A DNA stretch of 64,000 nt from Pohlia nutans. Its lineage: Eukaryota; Streptophyta; Bryopsida; Bryales; Mniaceae. The DNA is taken from positions 6,014,001 through 6,078,000 of the forward strand of contig CM040106.1 in assembly GCA_022496805.1 (NCBI GenBank). The letters run 5' to 3'. The notes below the pieces were generated by a model. The model was given only the letters and a program-made list of their open reading frames with translations, did not search any database and was not told the origin of the DNA. A program made the translations under genes and the position numbers. Of the stretch, positions 11,783 through 22,641 are shown in pieces; within the stretch, counting starts at the first letter, position 1; every line of letters begins with the position of its first letter.

Positions 11783-13860
11783 CTATTGCATCATAGAACC
11801 AAAAAGATAAGTTAGTGCAAAATAATCAAGAACGATATCAAAACAAACAAAACAATGCCAACGCTAAAAACTCAAAATGTTGGTTGTTGTTTATGTCCTT
11901 GCTCAAGTCTGCATCCGCATTACAAAAGTGCTCTAATATCACGAATTTGTGTGCAAATGTCGTTGACAATGTACTTGTGGTCGAAGTGGACGCCACTGCT
12001 ATCCTGGCATTTCTGTGTGCAACATTGGACTGGTGGCCTCCTGACCAATGCGACTATGGAACTTGTGCCTAGGGTCAAGCCTCACTTCTTAACCTCATGA
12101 GTCAGAAATCAAAGCTCAGCCTCTTCAACTTATTGGCTATAGTCATGTATTGCCTAACCTTGTGTAAACATAAGCTCACGTTGTTGCATCAAAGTTTTCT
12201 ACTGTTGGTTGCGGTAATGGAGTCGATACGTTATCTGCAGACGCTCGTTTGAGCTATTTTTTGAGGGTGAATGCGTCTTGACTGAAACTATTCTACAGAG
12301 TAGTACGTGCAGGAAAACAACTACAAATCACTGAAATAGTCCATTTGGAGTCCCTGTCATCGAAAAAATATTTTACTAGATCATCAAACATCCGAAGAGT
12401 TTATGGAGTGCCTCTTACCATTGCAGGTGAAGTACATGATTACACTATGAGTCAGAATAACTCGAATCTGACGATTCAGTAGCCCTCGTTCAACTCCTAG
12501 GATGATGCGCCAGAACTTTGATACCTCACAACCAAATCTGTAGGTTGCATCATCATGCTCGCACACTATTTCCCGTTTTCAAATTACACACTCAGATCCT
12601 TGAATGGAAAATTAATCTCTCGACAACCATTGCCTTACTGGGATTCCTTCAAGTGTTTCAACCCTAGAATCTATCCGTGTTTGCAATAAGCGACTACATC
12701 AAGCGACTACAATAGCCTCTAGAGAACCTCACAGGTGTAACAAATTAGAATCTCCAGCAAGAAGATTCATTCCCGCCTACAGAAAAGCGTACAATGAAAT
12801 GTCTAAAAGTGCTAAAAATTCAATAAATAGTACTTTTCACGATTCATTATCCAGATCGATTGATTATTTAAAGTTCACGTCTAAAAGTTCTAAGAATTTG
12901 CACTTTAACATTGTACCATATCAATGATAATCTCTCCGAAATAGTCACAAAAATAGGATATCTCGTAATGGTTTTCAAGAGGCTAGAACGGAGCCCTAAC
13001 TTGACAAGCCCCAAGGTCAAATGTCGGCACTCCCGAGACAAAGATACCGGTACTTCTTTAATTTCGAAACCAAGATGCAAATTTCTTTGGTACCAATTGC
13101 ACCACCCAAATTCATGAGAACTGAATTAGAAAATATAAAATTAGATCAAACTCCGGCCTAAGTTCCCAGTGTATGTGTGTGATGAAACTCTCCACGAATC
13201 CGACAACCACGTGCACACTATGTCTTGTTTTTCTCCCTTAGTTTTCCAAGCGCAAAAATCAGTATCAGTGTACTAGACTCATGTCAAATACTGTGAATTG
13301 ATTCAGTAGACCTTTAATTATCAGTTTAACAACCCTAACTGACCTTGTTGTGCATAGTCCCGTCCCGTCTGCTCTATTTATCACTAGACAGTTGTACAAG
13401 GTAGGTGAGGGTATTTGACCACGTTGGCTGGCTGCGACGCACAGGGAGAGAGAATCAAGGTTCAAAACTTGGATCAATTTCGGGTCACTCAGCTCAGGAG
13501 AAAGGAAAAAAACAGAGAATGACAGATTCATGATATACTCTTTCCTGTCAGCTTGGGCATACGCTAGTCGTGGCATTACCTGTTAAAGCCCAGATGATTG
13601 GCCACATCATAATATTGCTCTCAGTTGTCACGGAGGAAAGGTTTGAGAAATCTCTCCAATTCATTCAACCGATCCTGTTTAGAAAAATCATGATCATTGT
13701 CATTTTTATTCTCGTGCTGCAGCGCCATTGCCCAGGGTGTGTCTATCCATACAGTACGGTCTGTCCCCCGGAGTTTTTAAACTGACTCTCCCTCTGTAAT
13801 GACAAACATAACGGCCTAATAAGAAGGAAAGAAAACAGCCTCACCTCAACTGTAGGCGAG
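11783..13860. other. Intergenic, nothing recognised
   Basis: There are scattered short open frames on both strands, none with family motifs or consistent splice borders. Around 12780-12900 a phrase containing cacgtctaaaagt is shared in inverted form with the palindromic repeat at 13875-13970. Confidence 0.4.
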
Positions 13861-13874
13861 GGTCGCTTCCGAAT

Positions 13875-13970
13875 GCGATAATGAATCGATTTGAAATTTA
13901 AATCGATTCATTATCCGTGATTTGAAATTTAAATAATGAATCGATTTGGATTAGGCACTTTTAGACGTGA
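13875..13970. repeat. Palindromic AT-rich repeat
   Basis: The word aatgaatcgatttgaaattt is followed directly by its near-complement aaatcgattcattatc, and the same word then recurs. The result is a perfect hairpin plus a partial second copy. It could be the collapsed end-to-end terminus of a foldback element. Confidence 0.5.
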
Positions 13971-14018
13971 AAAAAAGCGCGGCAGTTGGGGCTAGAGCAG
14001 GTTTTGCACGACAGACTT

Positions 14019-15845
14019 AGCTACCATTTAAAACTTGAAGCAGTAGAAAGTGTTCAAGAAGTAGAGAGAAAACTTGGAAATGCAATTCTAGAGTTGGATC
14101 AATCAAAGAGAAAACTTGGAATTAATTGTGTTTGATCGCTGCACGAATTAGCAGAGGAACCAGTGGACCCGAATTAGCAGAGGAATAAGCGGTTTCCAAG
14201 TTTTCTCTCTACCGTGAACGCTAAAGAGAAGATTCATCCCTTGCATGCACAGATGCATCACATTGTAACAATGCACAGCTGAGATTGGGAGTATTCACCA
14301 GGGGACTTACGACGTGAGTGATCGATGCCTGCCTGCGTGTTGCGACCTCACTGTCCAATGCTGGCGCCAATGCGATTGCATCGCCCGCGTTTGATGGCCT
14401 TAAGCGCTCACGCGCAAGTTTCTTCATCGTCTTCACCGACAGTTGGGTAAAAGTTTCGAATTGCATGCGCAGCACTCTCCTCCGACACCCCTTGCTCAAG
14501 AAACTAAGAATGTAGTTTTGATCCCCAAGGCAGAAGTCCTTCAACCAGAAGTTTTGATCTACAAGACAGAGTCCCTGCTCGCCTCGCCATTCGTGAAGAC
14601 TCTTGAATTTGCATTCCCCCCCCCCCCCCCCCCCCTGAGAATCCAGTACTCTCCCTAAGCAAATGTCGCACTCCTTAGAGGCTGAGTGAGCTTCCGCACA
14701 ACGACGGCGCTGGTGGAGCGTAAGGTTGCCAACAAGAAATAGTAAAAAAATTGGAACCGAACACCTTGCAAGAAGAATCCAAAGCGCTCCCCCTTCTCCA
14801 GAAAGCTAACTGCTAACTACCGGGCAGAACCAGTTACCATACGGGCGATACGGACCCTGGCTGACACGTACCTCAACATGTACCGAAGTCATCGTAGGGC
14901 CAGTCAGGGGCCAAAATACGTAGAAACACCACTTTGCATCGATGTGCAGTCTACACCGTGCATCAAAAAAAAATTCAAAATCATGATAATTCTCCCCTAC
15001 CCCATACCAACAAACTTCTTCAATACTTGCAAATACGGTTGACTACATACCGTAAATCAATGAATACAGAACTTTGAGGCCATTCCTGGCCTCAACATCT
15101 CAAAGGGGTTAACTTTGCTGAAAGCTAAGGAATGAATAAGTTGCATGCTCAATGTATACACAAGTACGTTATTTATCAATTCCTCTGTTTCAAAATAGTT
15201 TTCCAGTTTTTGGCAATATTTTTCCTATGTTGTATACTTCAAACGTAACCTTTGTCTATTTCAAATGGGGACACAATTAGAGAGATACTCTAAGATAGGA
15301 TGTCCTAAAATCACCACCTCCCCTAATTATGACATGAAGAATTTTATTGGGGACACTAAAGTTGATACTCAAAACTGTCAATATCACTATTAAAGTAAAT
15401 CAATGCCATGTTAAGCATTGCTAAAAAATAGTTGGTGATTTTGGGTATCATTATGAGTGAAAATTAGTACCACATGGTACGAACAACAGGAAACCTAAAG
15501 GTCTAATTTGGGTGACAAAGTTCTTTTCACTCCGAATTTTTGGTATTGCCTTGAAGGACTGAAACTCTAAGTTTTGTGTACATGCACGATGTTTTTGAGG
15601 TTCACGGTCTGACGTTTGCAGAGAGAAAAATGGCATCTAGTTTTTTTGAGGTTCTGAAGAACCAGTGTTAATGCCCTTGAAACCTTAGATTAGGTTTTTG
15701 TTTTTGAGTGCATAAGAGTTCTTTTTTCCGTATTGTGATTTCAGTACTGGCTTTCCATGATGAATTCTTTCAATGGATGTCTAAATGGCAGGCTGCCAAC
15801 GCTTAATTTAGTTGATTGTTGATTGTTGATGGTTTTACCTTTGTA
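14019..15845. other. Intergenic with a poly-C run
   Basis: A run of about 17-18 C lies near 14617-14634, a likely sequencing or assembly weak point. At 15105-15112 the phrase GGGG followed by TTAA matches a lone piggyBac-type end. Minus-strand ORFs such as 14221-14544 show no recognised motif. Confidence 0.4.
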
Positions 15846-16122
15846 TTGGCTAGTCCTCTTGCTCTTGCTAATCACTCTATAACATTAGCTAGTCCTCTTG
15901 CTAATCACTTTGTAACATTGGCTAAACCTCTTGTTAATTGATGTGTAACATTGGCTAGTTCTCTTGCTAGTCACCGTATAACATTGGTTAGTTCACTTGC
16001 TAATCACTGTATAACATCGGTTAGTCCTCTTGCTAATCTCTCTATAACATCGGTTAGTCCTCTTGTTCATCACTGTGGAGCATTGGCTTGTTCTCTTGTT
16101 AATCACTCTATAACATTTGTTA
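15846..16122 (+). repeat. 33-bp minisatellite, about eight diverged copies
   Basis: The unit is close to ttggctagtcctcttgctaa followed by tcactctataaca, repeated head to tail with about 10-25% divergence. Because 33 is a multiple of three, the plus strand reads as an 11-residue repeat (such as SVSPLANLSIT and LVSSLANHCIT) in an open frame from 15951. I take this openness as a by-product of the period, not proof of a protein. Confidence 0.8.
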
Positions 16123-16702
16123 ATCACTCTATCGTTGTGTATCGTAATAATCACCACTTGGGATCCTCAAAGTTTCTCTGTTTTTGAGTCTTGTGGATTG
16201 GCCATTCTCTTTCAGTGTCCTCTTTCAGTGTCCATTTCTCAAGAGACTTGGAGCAGGACTTGAATTATGCTGGTCTTGCACAACATTGAGAGCTGAATTA
16301 GGGTCAGTCATTAGGGTTAGCAATTGCTCGGTAATGATTGCATTTTTGTTATTCATCACCTTCAAGTGTTATGGTGCCACAACCGTCACTCAGCCATTGT
16401 CGGATCCAGTTGCCATGAATGTAAACTACATGAGAGGGACTTTAGTATTCTAGGCCTGTCCAATTTTTTGCACTTATATGCAGACTGAAAGTTTTCGCAT
16501 TGTTTACTTGCAGACATTCCAGTAGTTGGTATATGTATCAACTTTGGTGTTTGGTGAGGCTTCCAAGTTTCATCTTCCATGGAAGCAGGTTTTCAAAGTC
16601 ACAGAATCTCAGGTCAGCCACTGATGCCGTATATTACCAAATTTCTTAATTTTATTCAAAATTTCACATCAAGGTTTGCTTAAAAGAAGTGCACACATTC
16701 AG

Positions 16703-16769
16703 GTTGTAGTGGCTGTTCGGGATAATGCGCAGCGCCTCTTTAATGGATATCTGAGCAAAGTTGGCCCAG
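16703..16769 (+). pseudogene. Orphan exon, possibly of the adjacent UBR relic
   Basis: A 67-bp segment lies between a good acceptor (cacattcag) and a good donor (GTAAGC) and reads VVVAVRDNAQRLFNGYLSKV then GP. It precedes the UBR C-terminal exons on the same strand, so it could be an earlier exon of that gene. I cannot match it to a UBR region from memory. Confidence 0.35.
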
Positions 16770-17126
16770 GTAAGCTTCTGCAAGGTTTTCTGCACAAGGG
16801 CGAGCAGCCTTGCACCAATAGCTCTCTGTCCACTGGGCACTGATTCATTTGCAAGAAAACAAGACACTTTATTTACACCAGCCTCAGAAGAGGACTAGAG
16901 TTCCTATCTACCTTCTATCTAGCATGTGGTAACATTACCTTCATTGGTATATGTATTCAACTCTTTTTTTATGTATCCAGGGCAGGATTATTTTTCTTGG
17001 AGGAATCTTTCTTTGGCCTTCAAGAATGTTCTGGATTTTGCTCTGATTGAATCAATCTTGTTCTCTGCCCAACAAACCGTGTGACCGGGAATTCCACTCG
17101 TGAGACCCTTTTATGTGACTACTGAA

Positions 17127-17680
17127 GGACCTGAAATTTGAAGCCATGGACTCTTTTCTTGCAACCACACTGTAAACAATGCGGTAGATCTTTGTAAGCC
17201 TTTCATCTTTTCATAGTGCCTAATATTTTTGTCTTTGTTATAAGTCATTTTTTGACGGGATTCACCGCTTGGTGCTTACCAAGCATTGTACTAACAAATT
17301 CGCACAACTTTTTTGTTACTTTTGCAGTGATCCTGCAATCTGTCTCATTTGTGGAGAACTTCTGTGTTGTAATACCGGTTGCTGCACATCCCCAAAGGGA
17401 ATAGGACCTGAAATTTCAAGCCATGGACTCTTTTCTTGCAACCACACTGTAAACAATGCGGTAGATCTTTGTAAGCCTTTCATCTTTTCATAGTGCCTAA
17501 TATTTTTGTCTTTGTTATAAGTCATTTTTTGACGGGATTCACCGCTTGGTGCTTACCAAGCATTGTACTAACAAATTCGCACAACTTTTTTGTTACCTTT
17601 GCAGTGATCCTGCAATCTGTCTCATTTGTGGAGAACTTCTGTGTTGTAATACCGGTTGCTGCACATCCCCAAAGGGAATA
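17127..17680. repeat. 277-bp tandem duplication
   Basis: Positions 17127-17403 and 17404-17680 are nearly identical: only a few substitutions, for example aatttg versus aatttc near the start and ttacttttg versus ttacctttg near the exon border. Each unit carries a complete intron-exon border of the UBR-type zinc-binding exon, so the duplication is recent and exon-containing. Confidence 0.9.
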
Positions 17681-17995
17681 GGAGAGTGTTCTTCACATAC
17701 AGCCAAAGGTGCGATTTTACACACCTACTGAGAGCATGAAACATCCAATAATTTAAGTTATTTGTCAGCAAGTTCTGCGGGAGTGATTTAGTATGGACGA
17801 ACACGTATTGTATTGCCATTCTCTTACAAATCAGTTACATAAGTAATCGCATGTTGTTTGTCAACGTAATAGAATCGGCTGGTGTGGGAATATTTATGTT
17901 GCTACGTTCTACTCAGCTTCTACTGCTTCGCAACAACCGGACGTGCATGAGGCTCTCATTATACCTTGACATCCATGGGGAGGTTAGGAATCCTT
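17216..17995 (+). pseudogene. UBR/PRT6-type N-recognin E3 ligase, C-terminal relic
   Basis: N-recognin E3 ligases mark proteins with destabilising N-termini, and plant PRT6 has a conserved Cys-rich C-terminus. Exon 17605-17708 (acceptor tttgcag, donor GTGCGA) reads DPAICLICGELLCCNTGCCT and then ends in ECSSHTAK. This fits the PRT6/UBR1 pattern of a PALCLLCG-like motif followed by a second Cys pair and a His. The upstream segment KHCTNKFAQ fits the preceding Cys pair, with one expected Cys replaced by Phe. From about 17873 the next exon reads SAGVGIFMLLRSTQLLLLRN and LYLDIHGEVRN, the usual GAGTGIFLL...YLD-GE block. The first zinc exon is duplicated in the 277-bp repeat. Everything upstream (UBR box and long middle region) is absent, so a functional ligase is very unlikely. 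Confidence 0.7.
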
Positions 17996-19949
17996 GTCTT
18001 TTCATCTTGCTTTGTTGAATTTCTTTTCTTGGCCTTCAATTTATTGATATTTAACGAGTTTAAATTAAATGAATTTATATTTAACAAATTTAACTCGTAT
18101 TAGCCGGCGCAGGAAGATTTCTACTTGAGAAGAAGCCAATTGCTTTATTTCAGCGATCTTCGACTGACGGAGGTATTATCGAACACAAGCTTTAGTACAT
18201 TCCCGTCAATTTGTGCTAGGATTCTTCAGAAGTTAGCAGATATAAAGCACTTTCTTTCACATCATGGAATTTGTATGGCTCTTTCTGATTCTGTCATAAT
18301 TCTTTTGTTTTCAGAGTTATCCTTCAAGTAGTTTATCCTAAGTTGGTTTCCTGTGCAGATTCGACGACTATGGATGACAACAGCTTTTGACTACGGACGC
18401 TTTGCGTATCCAAGTGCTTAGGATTTGTAGTCTCCACAGCTCCTGAAGGTTGCATCCTCCTATGCTCCAATCCCTTATAGAGGTATGTTAATCCTTTTTC
18501 AAGTAGCCTTTCAAGTGACGTAAGGACTGGGTGTGGAAGTACCTCTGTTCAATGTTTTATAAGCTTTATGTCTTACAGTTTTGTATGTTAACTCCGGTGA
18601 AGGTCTGCACATCTTTGGATATGTATATTGGATTTGTAAAGTTAAAAAACCTTAATTATCCTTAATGTGGCGGTGAGAAGTCAGAGGATATTTCTCCTCT
18701 GACTAGGGTAGCCATTGCCTCTTAGGTGACGGTGGTTTTTGTGTTTGGTTGCTTCAACGTGTAGATGGCGTCATATTGTATTGATTTATTTGAATCGGCT
18801 TTCCTCTTGCATCCCACTCTTTGCAGTTGGCGGGAGTGTAGCTTTGCTTCAGGGAGGGTGACATCTCGAGTATTTCTATGGTTCAACACAGTTACTGGAG
18901 TTTATTATCTCTCTTCATCTTTTCACTTGTTTACGTACCTCCGTACTTGTCGACTTCCTCTGCGTCATCGCACGACCAAGAAATTATCTGTGAGTACGAC
19001 AGCTATCATGCCATTCTTTTTAAAAATTGAGTTTGGGGTCAGTTGTACTCAAGGTGTGCGGTGAGCTTGCAATGATCTTATTGATGTTGTGGAGTCGTTT
19101 CTTGAGCAAAATTTGTCATGTTAAAGTTATGGTCAACAACACAATTAAGTTAGCAAGATAATGTTAAAAAACCGGCTCCTGTAGGCTAATTGGTCTTCTA
19201 GAGTGATGTCATTTGGAGCACTCCATAAAATTGTATACAAATTACACTACTTATATGAAAGTGCTGCCATGTGAATATGAATGTCATTTAATTATCCGCT
19301 GTCAATATTCTATCTTTGTTAGAAGGTTCAATTGTTCTCAATAATTCCACCGGGAAACCGCAAAATATAGTTAAGATTTTTTGGACTCTTGGCAGGAGCC
19401 TTTTATAGAAGGTGCCACTAGAGAGGTCTGCTTGATCAATCTGCAATTGTTTTTATCCGTGTGTTCTGTACTCTAAAAATGCACTTAGCTCCTTACCCAT
19501 GAAGCGCTATAGTGCATAGTTTCATTCAGTAGTGCCCTTCATTTAAAACTTGCATCTTGCACATCAGTAGTGCATAGCATAGTGGCACACATAGAGTGAC
19601 TTCTGAATTGTCATCCAAACAAGGTTATTTTCCTCAATATTTTGTGATGTAAACTGACATAGTATGTGTTTTTCTCTCAATTTAGGGAAAAAAGATTTCT
19701 CCACGGAGCGTGCTGCGCAGAAGGTTCGGAATATGGCCCTAACAACCGTGCAATAAGGTAGTTTAGCCATCCTCATTTTTCATGGATGTTTTGTTCAATG
19801 TGCATCCTTGAAGAAAGTTCTTCTGTTTTATGACTTAGTTCGTTTGTATTTAAGCAACCATTTTTACATAGCTTCTTATGTTTTTGTTTTTAATGGCCTT
19901 TCATATGACATGTTTTTACTTCATTTTGTTGCTTGTTTTTACAGATATC
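17996..19949. other. Possible 3' remains of the UBR relic, otherwise empty
   Basis: At 18115-18190 a segment reading GRFLLEKKPIALFQRSS may correspond to the GKPLFLNEERYAAL block that ends PRT6-type proteins, but it is too diverged to claim. Short ORFs from 18765 to 19776 lack recognised motifs. Confidence 0.3.
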
Positions 19950-20560
19950 TAAATGGGTAAAAAAAGAGGAAGACCTTGTCCCGAGTAGGGAGAAATTTCA
20001 TTTCACACTGATAAAGGGTCCAAGTTAAAAAGTGGTGATAGATTCTACTGTTCACCATGTAAAACTACCGTTACTGCTCATGGCATCGCTATACATTTTT
20101 CTGGAAAAAAAACATAGGCGTCTAGAAAAGCTTAAATTTAAGAGCTTTTTTTACTTGATCAAGGTTTGACATAGAGTGCTGACTCGCCATTTTTTGTTAG
20201 TAATCGCCCCGGGTTCGATTCAACGAAAAGCTCCACGCAAAATACAATGTCCTTGAGAATCATGTTAAAAATATTCATCTGTCATCTCTTAAAATTATAC
20301 ACCCTCTTTCTCCAAACGAAGTATACAAGGGACCATCATTGCCTAGAATTATACTTGGTATGCAACTGTGCAATCGTCCAAAGATATATCGGAAGGATGA
20401 GTATAAAATAGAAGACCAGAATTGGAATGAGGAGAAAAAAATTGAAACACCAATGGAAATATGAGGATTTGGTTGCTATGAATTACTATTGTGTTACATC
20501 AATGCAAATTTTTCCTTTGAGCAATTAAAGGAAATGACCCGTTGAGCTTCATACATGGAA
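19950..20560 (+). pseudogene. AT-hook and zinc-finger relic, unidentified
   Basis: After a good acceptor-like tract the plus strand reads MGKKRGRPCPE, where RGRP is an AT-hook core. After a stop it continues with FYCSPCKTTVTAHGIAIHF, a C2H2-type pattern. From about 20235 it reads LHAKYNVLENHVKNIHLSSL and YKGPSLPRIILGMQLCNRPK, with more stops after. The combination resembles a DNA-binding protein gone to ruin, perhaps from a mobile element. No family could be named. Confidence 0.4.
20162..20236 (+). repeat. tRNA-like segment with a B-box-like motif
   Basis: The sequence gggttcgattcaac matches the internal promoter B box of tRNA genes (GGTTCGANNCC), preceded about 40 bp earlier by a loose A-box-like tagagtgctgac. 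A complete cloverleaf cannot be drawn convincingly. It may be a decayed tRNA-derived SINE head or chance. Confidence 0.25.
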
Positions 20561-22315
20561 AAAAAATGAAGAACGGGTTTTGGAAGGTTAATTAACGGCC
20601 GGAACGAGGATGGTCGCTCACGGCTACAGATATGCATACCGCAAAATTGGACGGTAATCTTTTTTTATTAACTTTGTTAAACACTATTAATCTTCAATAT
20701 TATTGTTTATATATATCTTTATTTACATTGCCTATTCATCTTTGTTGTTTTCCTTCATTTTCTTTGTTGCTATTATTCATAAAAAATTGTTAAATTGTTA
20801 TAATTTATTTTTATTCAATTCACGATTTTTGGTTTTTTGCAAATTTTTAACCATTCCAAACACCCACTATACTATTCTTATAGTAAGAAGTTGACTACAA
20901 TGCTCTGTGACGTTTTAAAGAAGATCTTTCCATCTATTTTTGAGTACCTGGAGGCGGTTTGGATCAAAAAAAGGCATGACAATCGATGTGGGTAGAGTGG
21001 GTGGTGCGCCTTTCACTACAATGTGTATTACAAGAGATTGTTCTTGTAATCCGCACGTTCTTGAACACGACAATAGTTTCAGATTTTTTATTTGGATTGG
21101 CTCACATGGTGAGTTATAATTCACTAGTATGTACCCGTGTCCTCCGGACACAACCACGTAGGATAGGTGAGAATCATCAATGCAAACGACTCTTCATAGT
21201 GTGGCACCCGTTGTAGCAATGGGTGAAAATTTAAGTTCAAGTCAAGCGTTTTGCTAAGAAAACGTCTCCTCGGCTCTAATTGTCCTCTCGTTTCCCCTTG
21301 TTCCTTCTTATTCTATTATATATATATATATATTATAGTACTCTTCGTTTTGACGGTTCCACTCCGGAACTTAGTCAAATAACCACTTATTCCATGTGTA
21401 AAATGTCATGCGCGGACAGACACATAAAAAACACCCTTCTTCCTTAATATATAGATTATTCAATTAATTTTTTTGTTGTTGATTTTATTTTTTATTTTTT
21501 ATTATTTTTAAATTGTATAGTTAAAAATAATTAATTATTTTTGTAATCGCAGAAAATAGAGATGAATTAGGCAACGAAGTCAAATTTTACTTGTCAGGTT
21601 TAAATTATTTCTTCATCTCCAAAATTAGAGATGTTCTATTGAAATTTAGAGACTTGTACCATTGTACAAAGACTCTAGGTTCGAAATAGTATAGAATTGT
21701 CCTATTTGAAAATTCTCGCTTTTTCAGGCATCATGCGATAATATGGGAAAAATTTGCCCAAGACTTCAGCCATACAGCTTTGGTACGCGATGGTACTATT
21801 GTGAACAGAACTGTGACTATCTAGGTTGCTTCTATCTGCAGCAGGTTGAGCTTGAGATATTAGCTTGGACAATTTTTTGCGAGAATATTCATTTTGTTCT
21901 GCTGCGAGGGTGATCATTTGGCAGCGAATTCGCACTCTACCGTCATGGGTGTGGTGCCTTTCCATGGCTGTGGCGTCGGCTTTGGTCTGTCTTCTTTTCT
22001 TCCCTCATATTGTGTGCATTAATTCTGTTTTCATCTTCTAGTAACTTCGCGACTTCATGTGCTTTATGTTTCAACGAATTCGTGCTTATGCGCTTCACGG
22101 GTTTTGGGAAATATATTTTCATTGGAGTGTCTGTTGGGGGAAGCCTTCACGTTTTCCTCAAATTCACGTGCTGCTGTATTGTGCAGGTTTTGGCATTTGC
22201 TGCGGATTTTGGTCAGGTTAGGGTTTCGGAGGGAAGGTTTCCGTATGTGTTTCTAGGGTTGAAACACCTTCGTTTCTCATTTGGAGAGAAGACGAGCCGG
22301 CCGGGCCACATTATC
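20561..22315. other. AT-rich intergenic, then leader of the aldolase-type 5' end
   Basis: 20640-21660 is AT-rich with a (TA)n run at about 21317-21332, and shows no gene. From about 21960 to 22315 the sequence becomes pyrimidine-rich with splice-like signals (for example gtgcag at 22180-22186). I read it as the 5' untranslated leader, perhaps with an intron, of the transcript starting with the aldolase exons. Confidence 0.4.
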
Positions 22316-22641
22316 ATGACCTCCAATTTCGAGAACACCAATCCCTATGCTGATGAGTTGAAGCGCACTGCAGCTTTCATCTCTCAACCGGGCAAGGGCA
22401 TCTTGGCCTCGGACGAGAGCAACGCCACCACTGGCAAACGGTTAGTCCAGCGATCACAATTTCCAGAACAAGAGAGGAAACGAATTCGTGTTTAGATCTT
22501 CCATTTAGTGGAGAATTCGGAATTTTCTTGATGAGCGGTGGTGGAATGAATGGCAGGTTGGCGACGGTGAACGTGGACAATACGGTGGAGAATAGACAAG
22601 CATGGCGCGAGCTCCTCTACTCTGCTCTTGGTCTTGGCAAT
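22316..22641 (+). CDS. Aldolase-derived 5' exons of the F-box gene
   Basis: Class I fructose-bisphosphate aldolase cleaves fructose-1,6-bisphosphate in glycolysis and the Calvin cycle. The ATG at 22316 opens NPYADELKRTAAFISQPGKG and ILASDESNATTGKR, the family's N-terminal block, ending at donor GTTAGT (22441). The next exon, after acceptor ggcag at 22556, resumes in phase with LATVNVDNTVENRQAWRELL and YSALGLGN. There is no transit peptide. The catalytic Lys lies far downstream in true aldolases and is absent, so this part cannot be an enzyme. After GLGN, instead of the expected aldolase sequence, the frame runs on into the acidic linker and F-box below. The alternative is an intron starting at GTGAGT (22642). 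cDNA would decide. Confidence 0.8.

Noticed and set aside
14617..14634. Poly-C run as a regulatory G-quadruplex
   Set aside because: A single uninterrupted run without spaced G-tracts; more likely a simple repeat or sequencing weak point.
15846..16122. CRISPR-like array
   Set aside because: Units are contiguous and diverged without unique spacers; it is a minisatellite.
20162..20236. Functional tRNA gene
   Set aside because: Only the B-box region is convincing; no paired acceptor stem or anticodon arm can be drawn.
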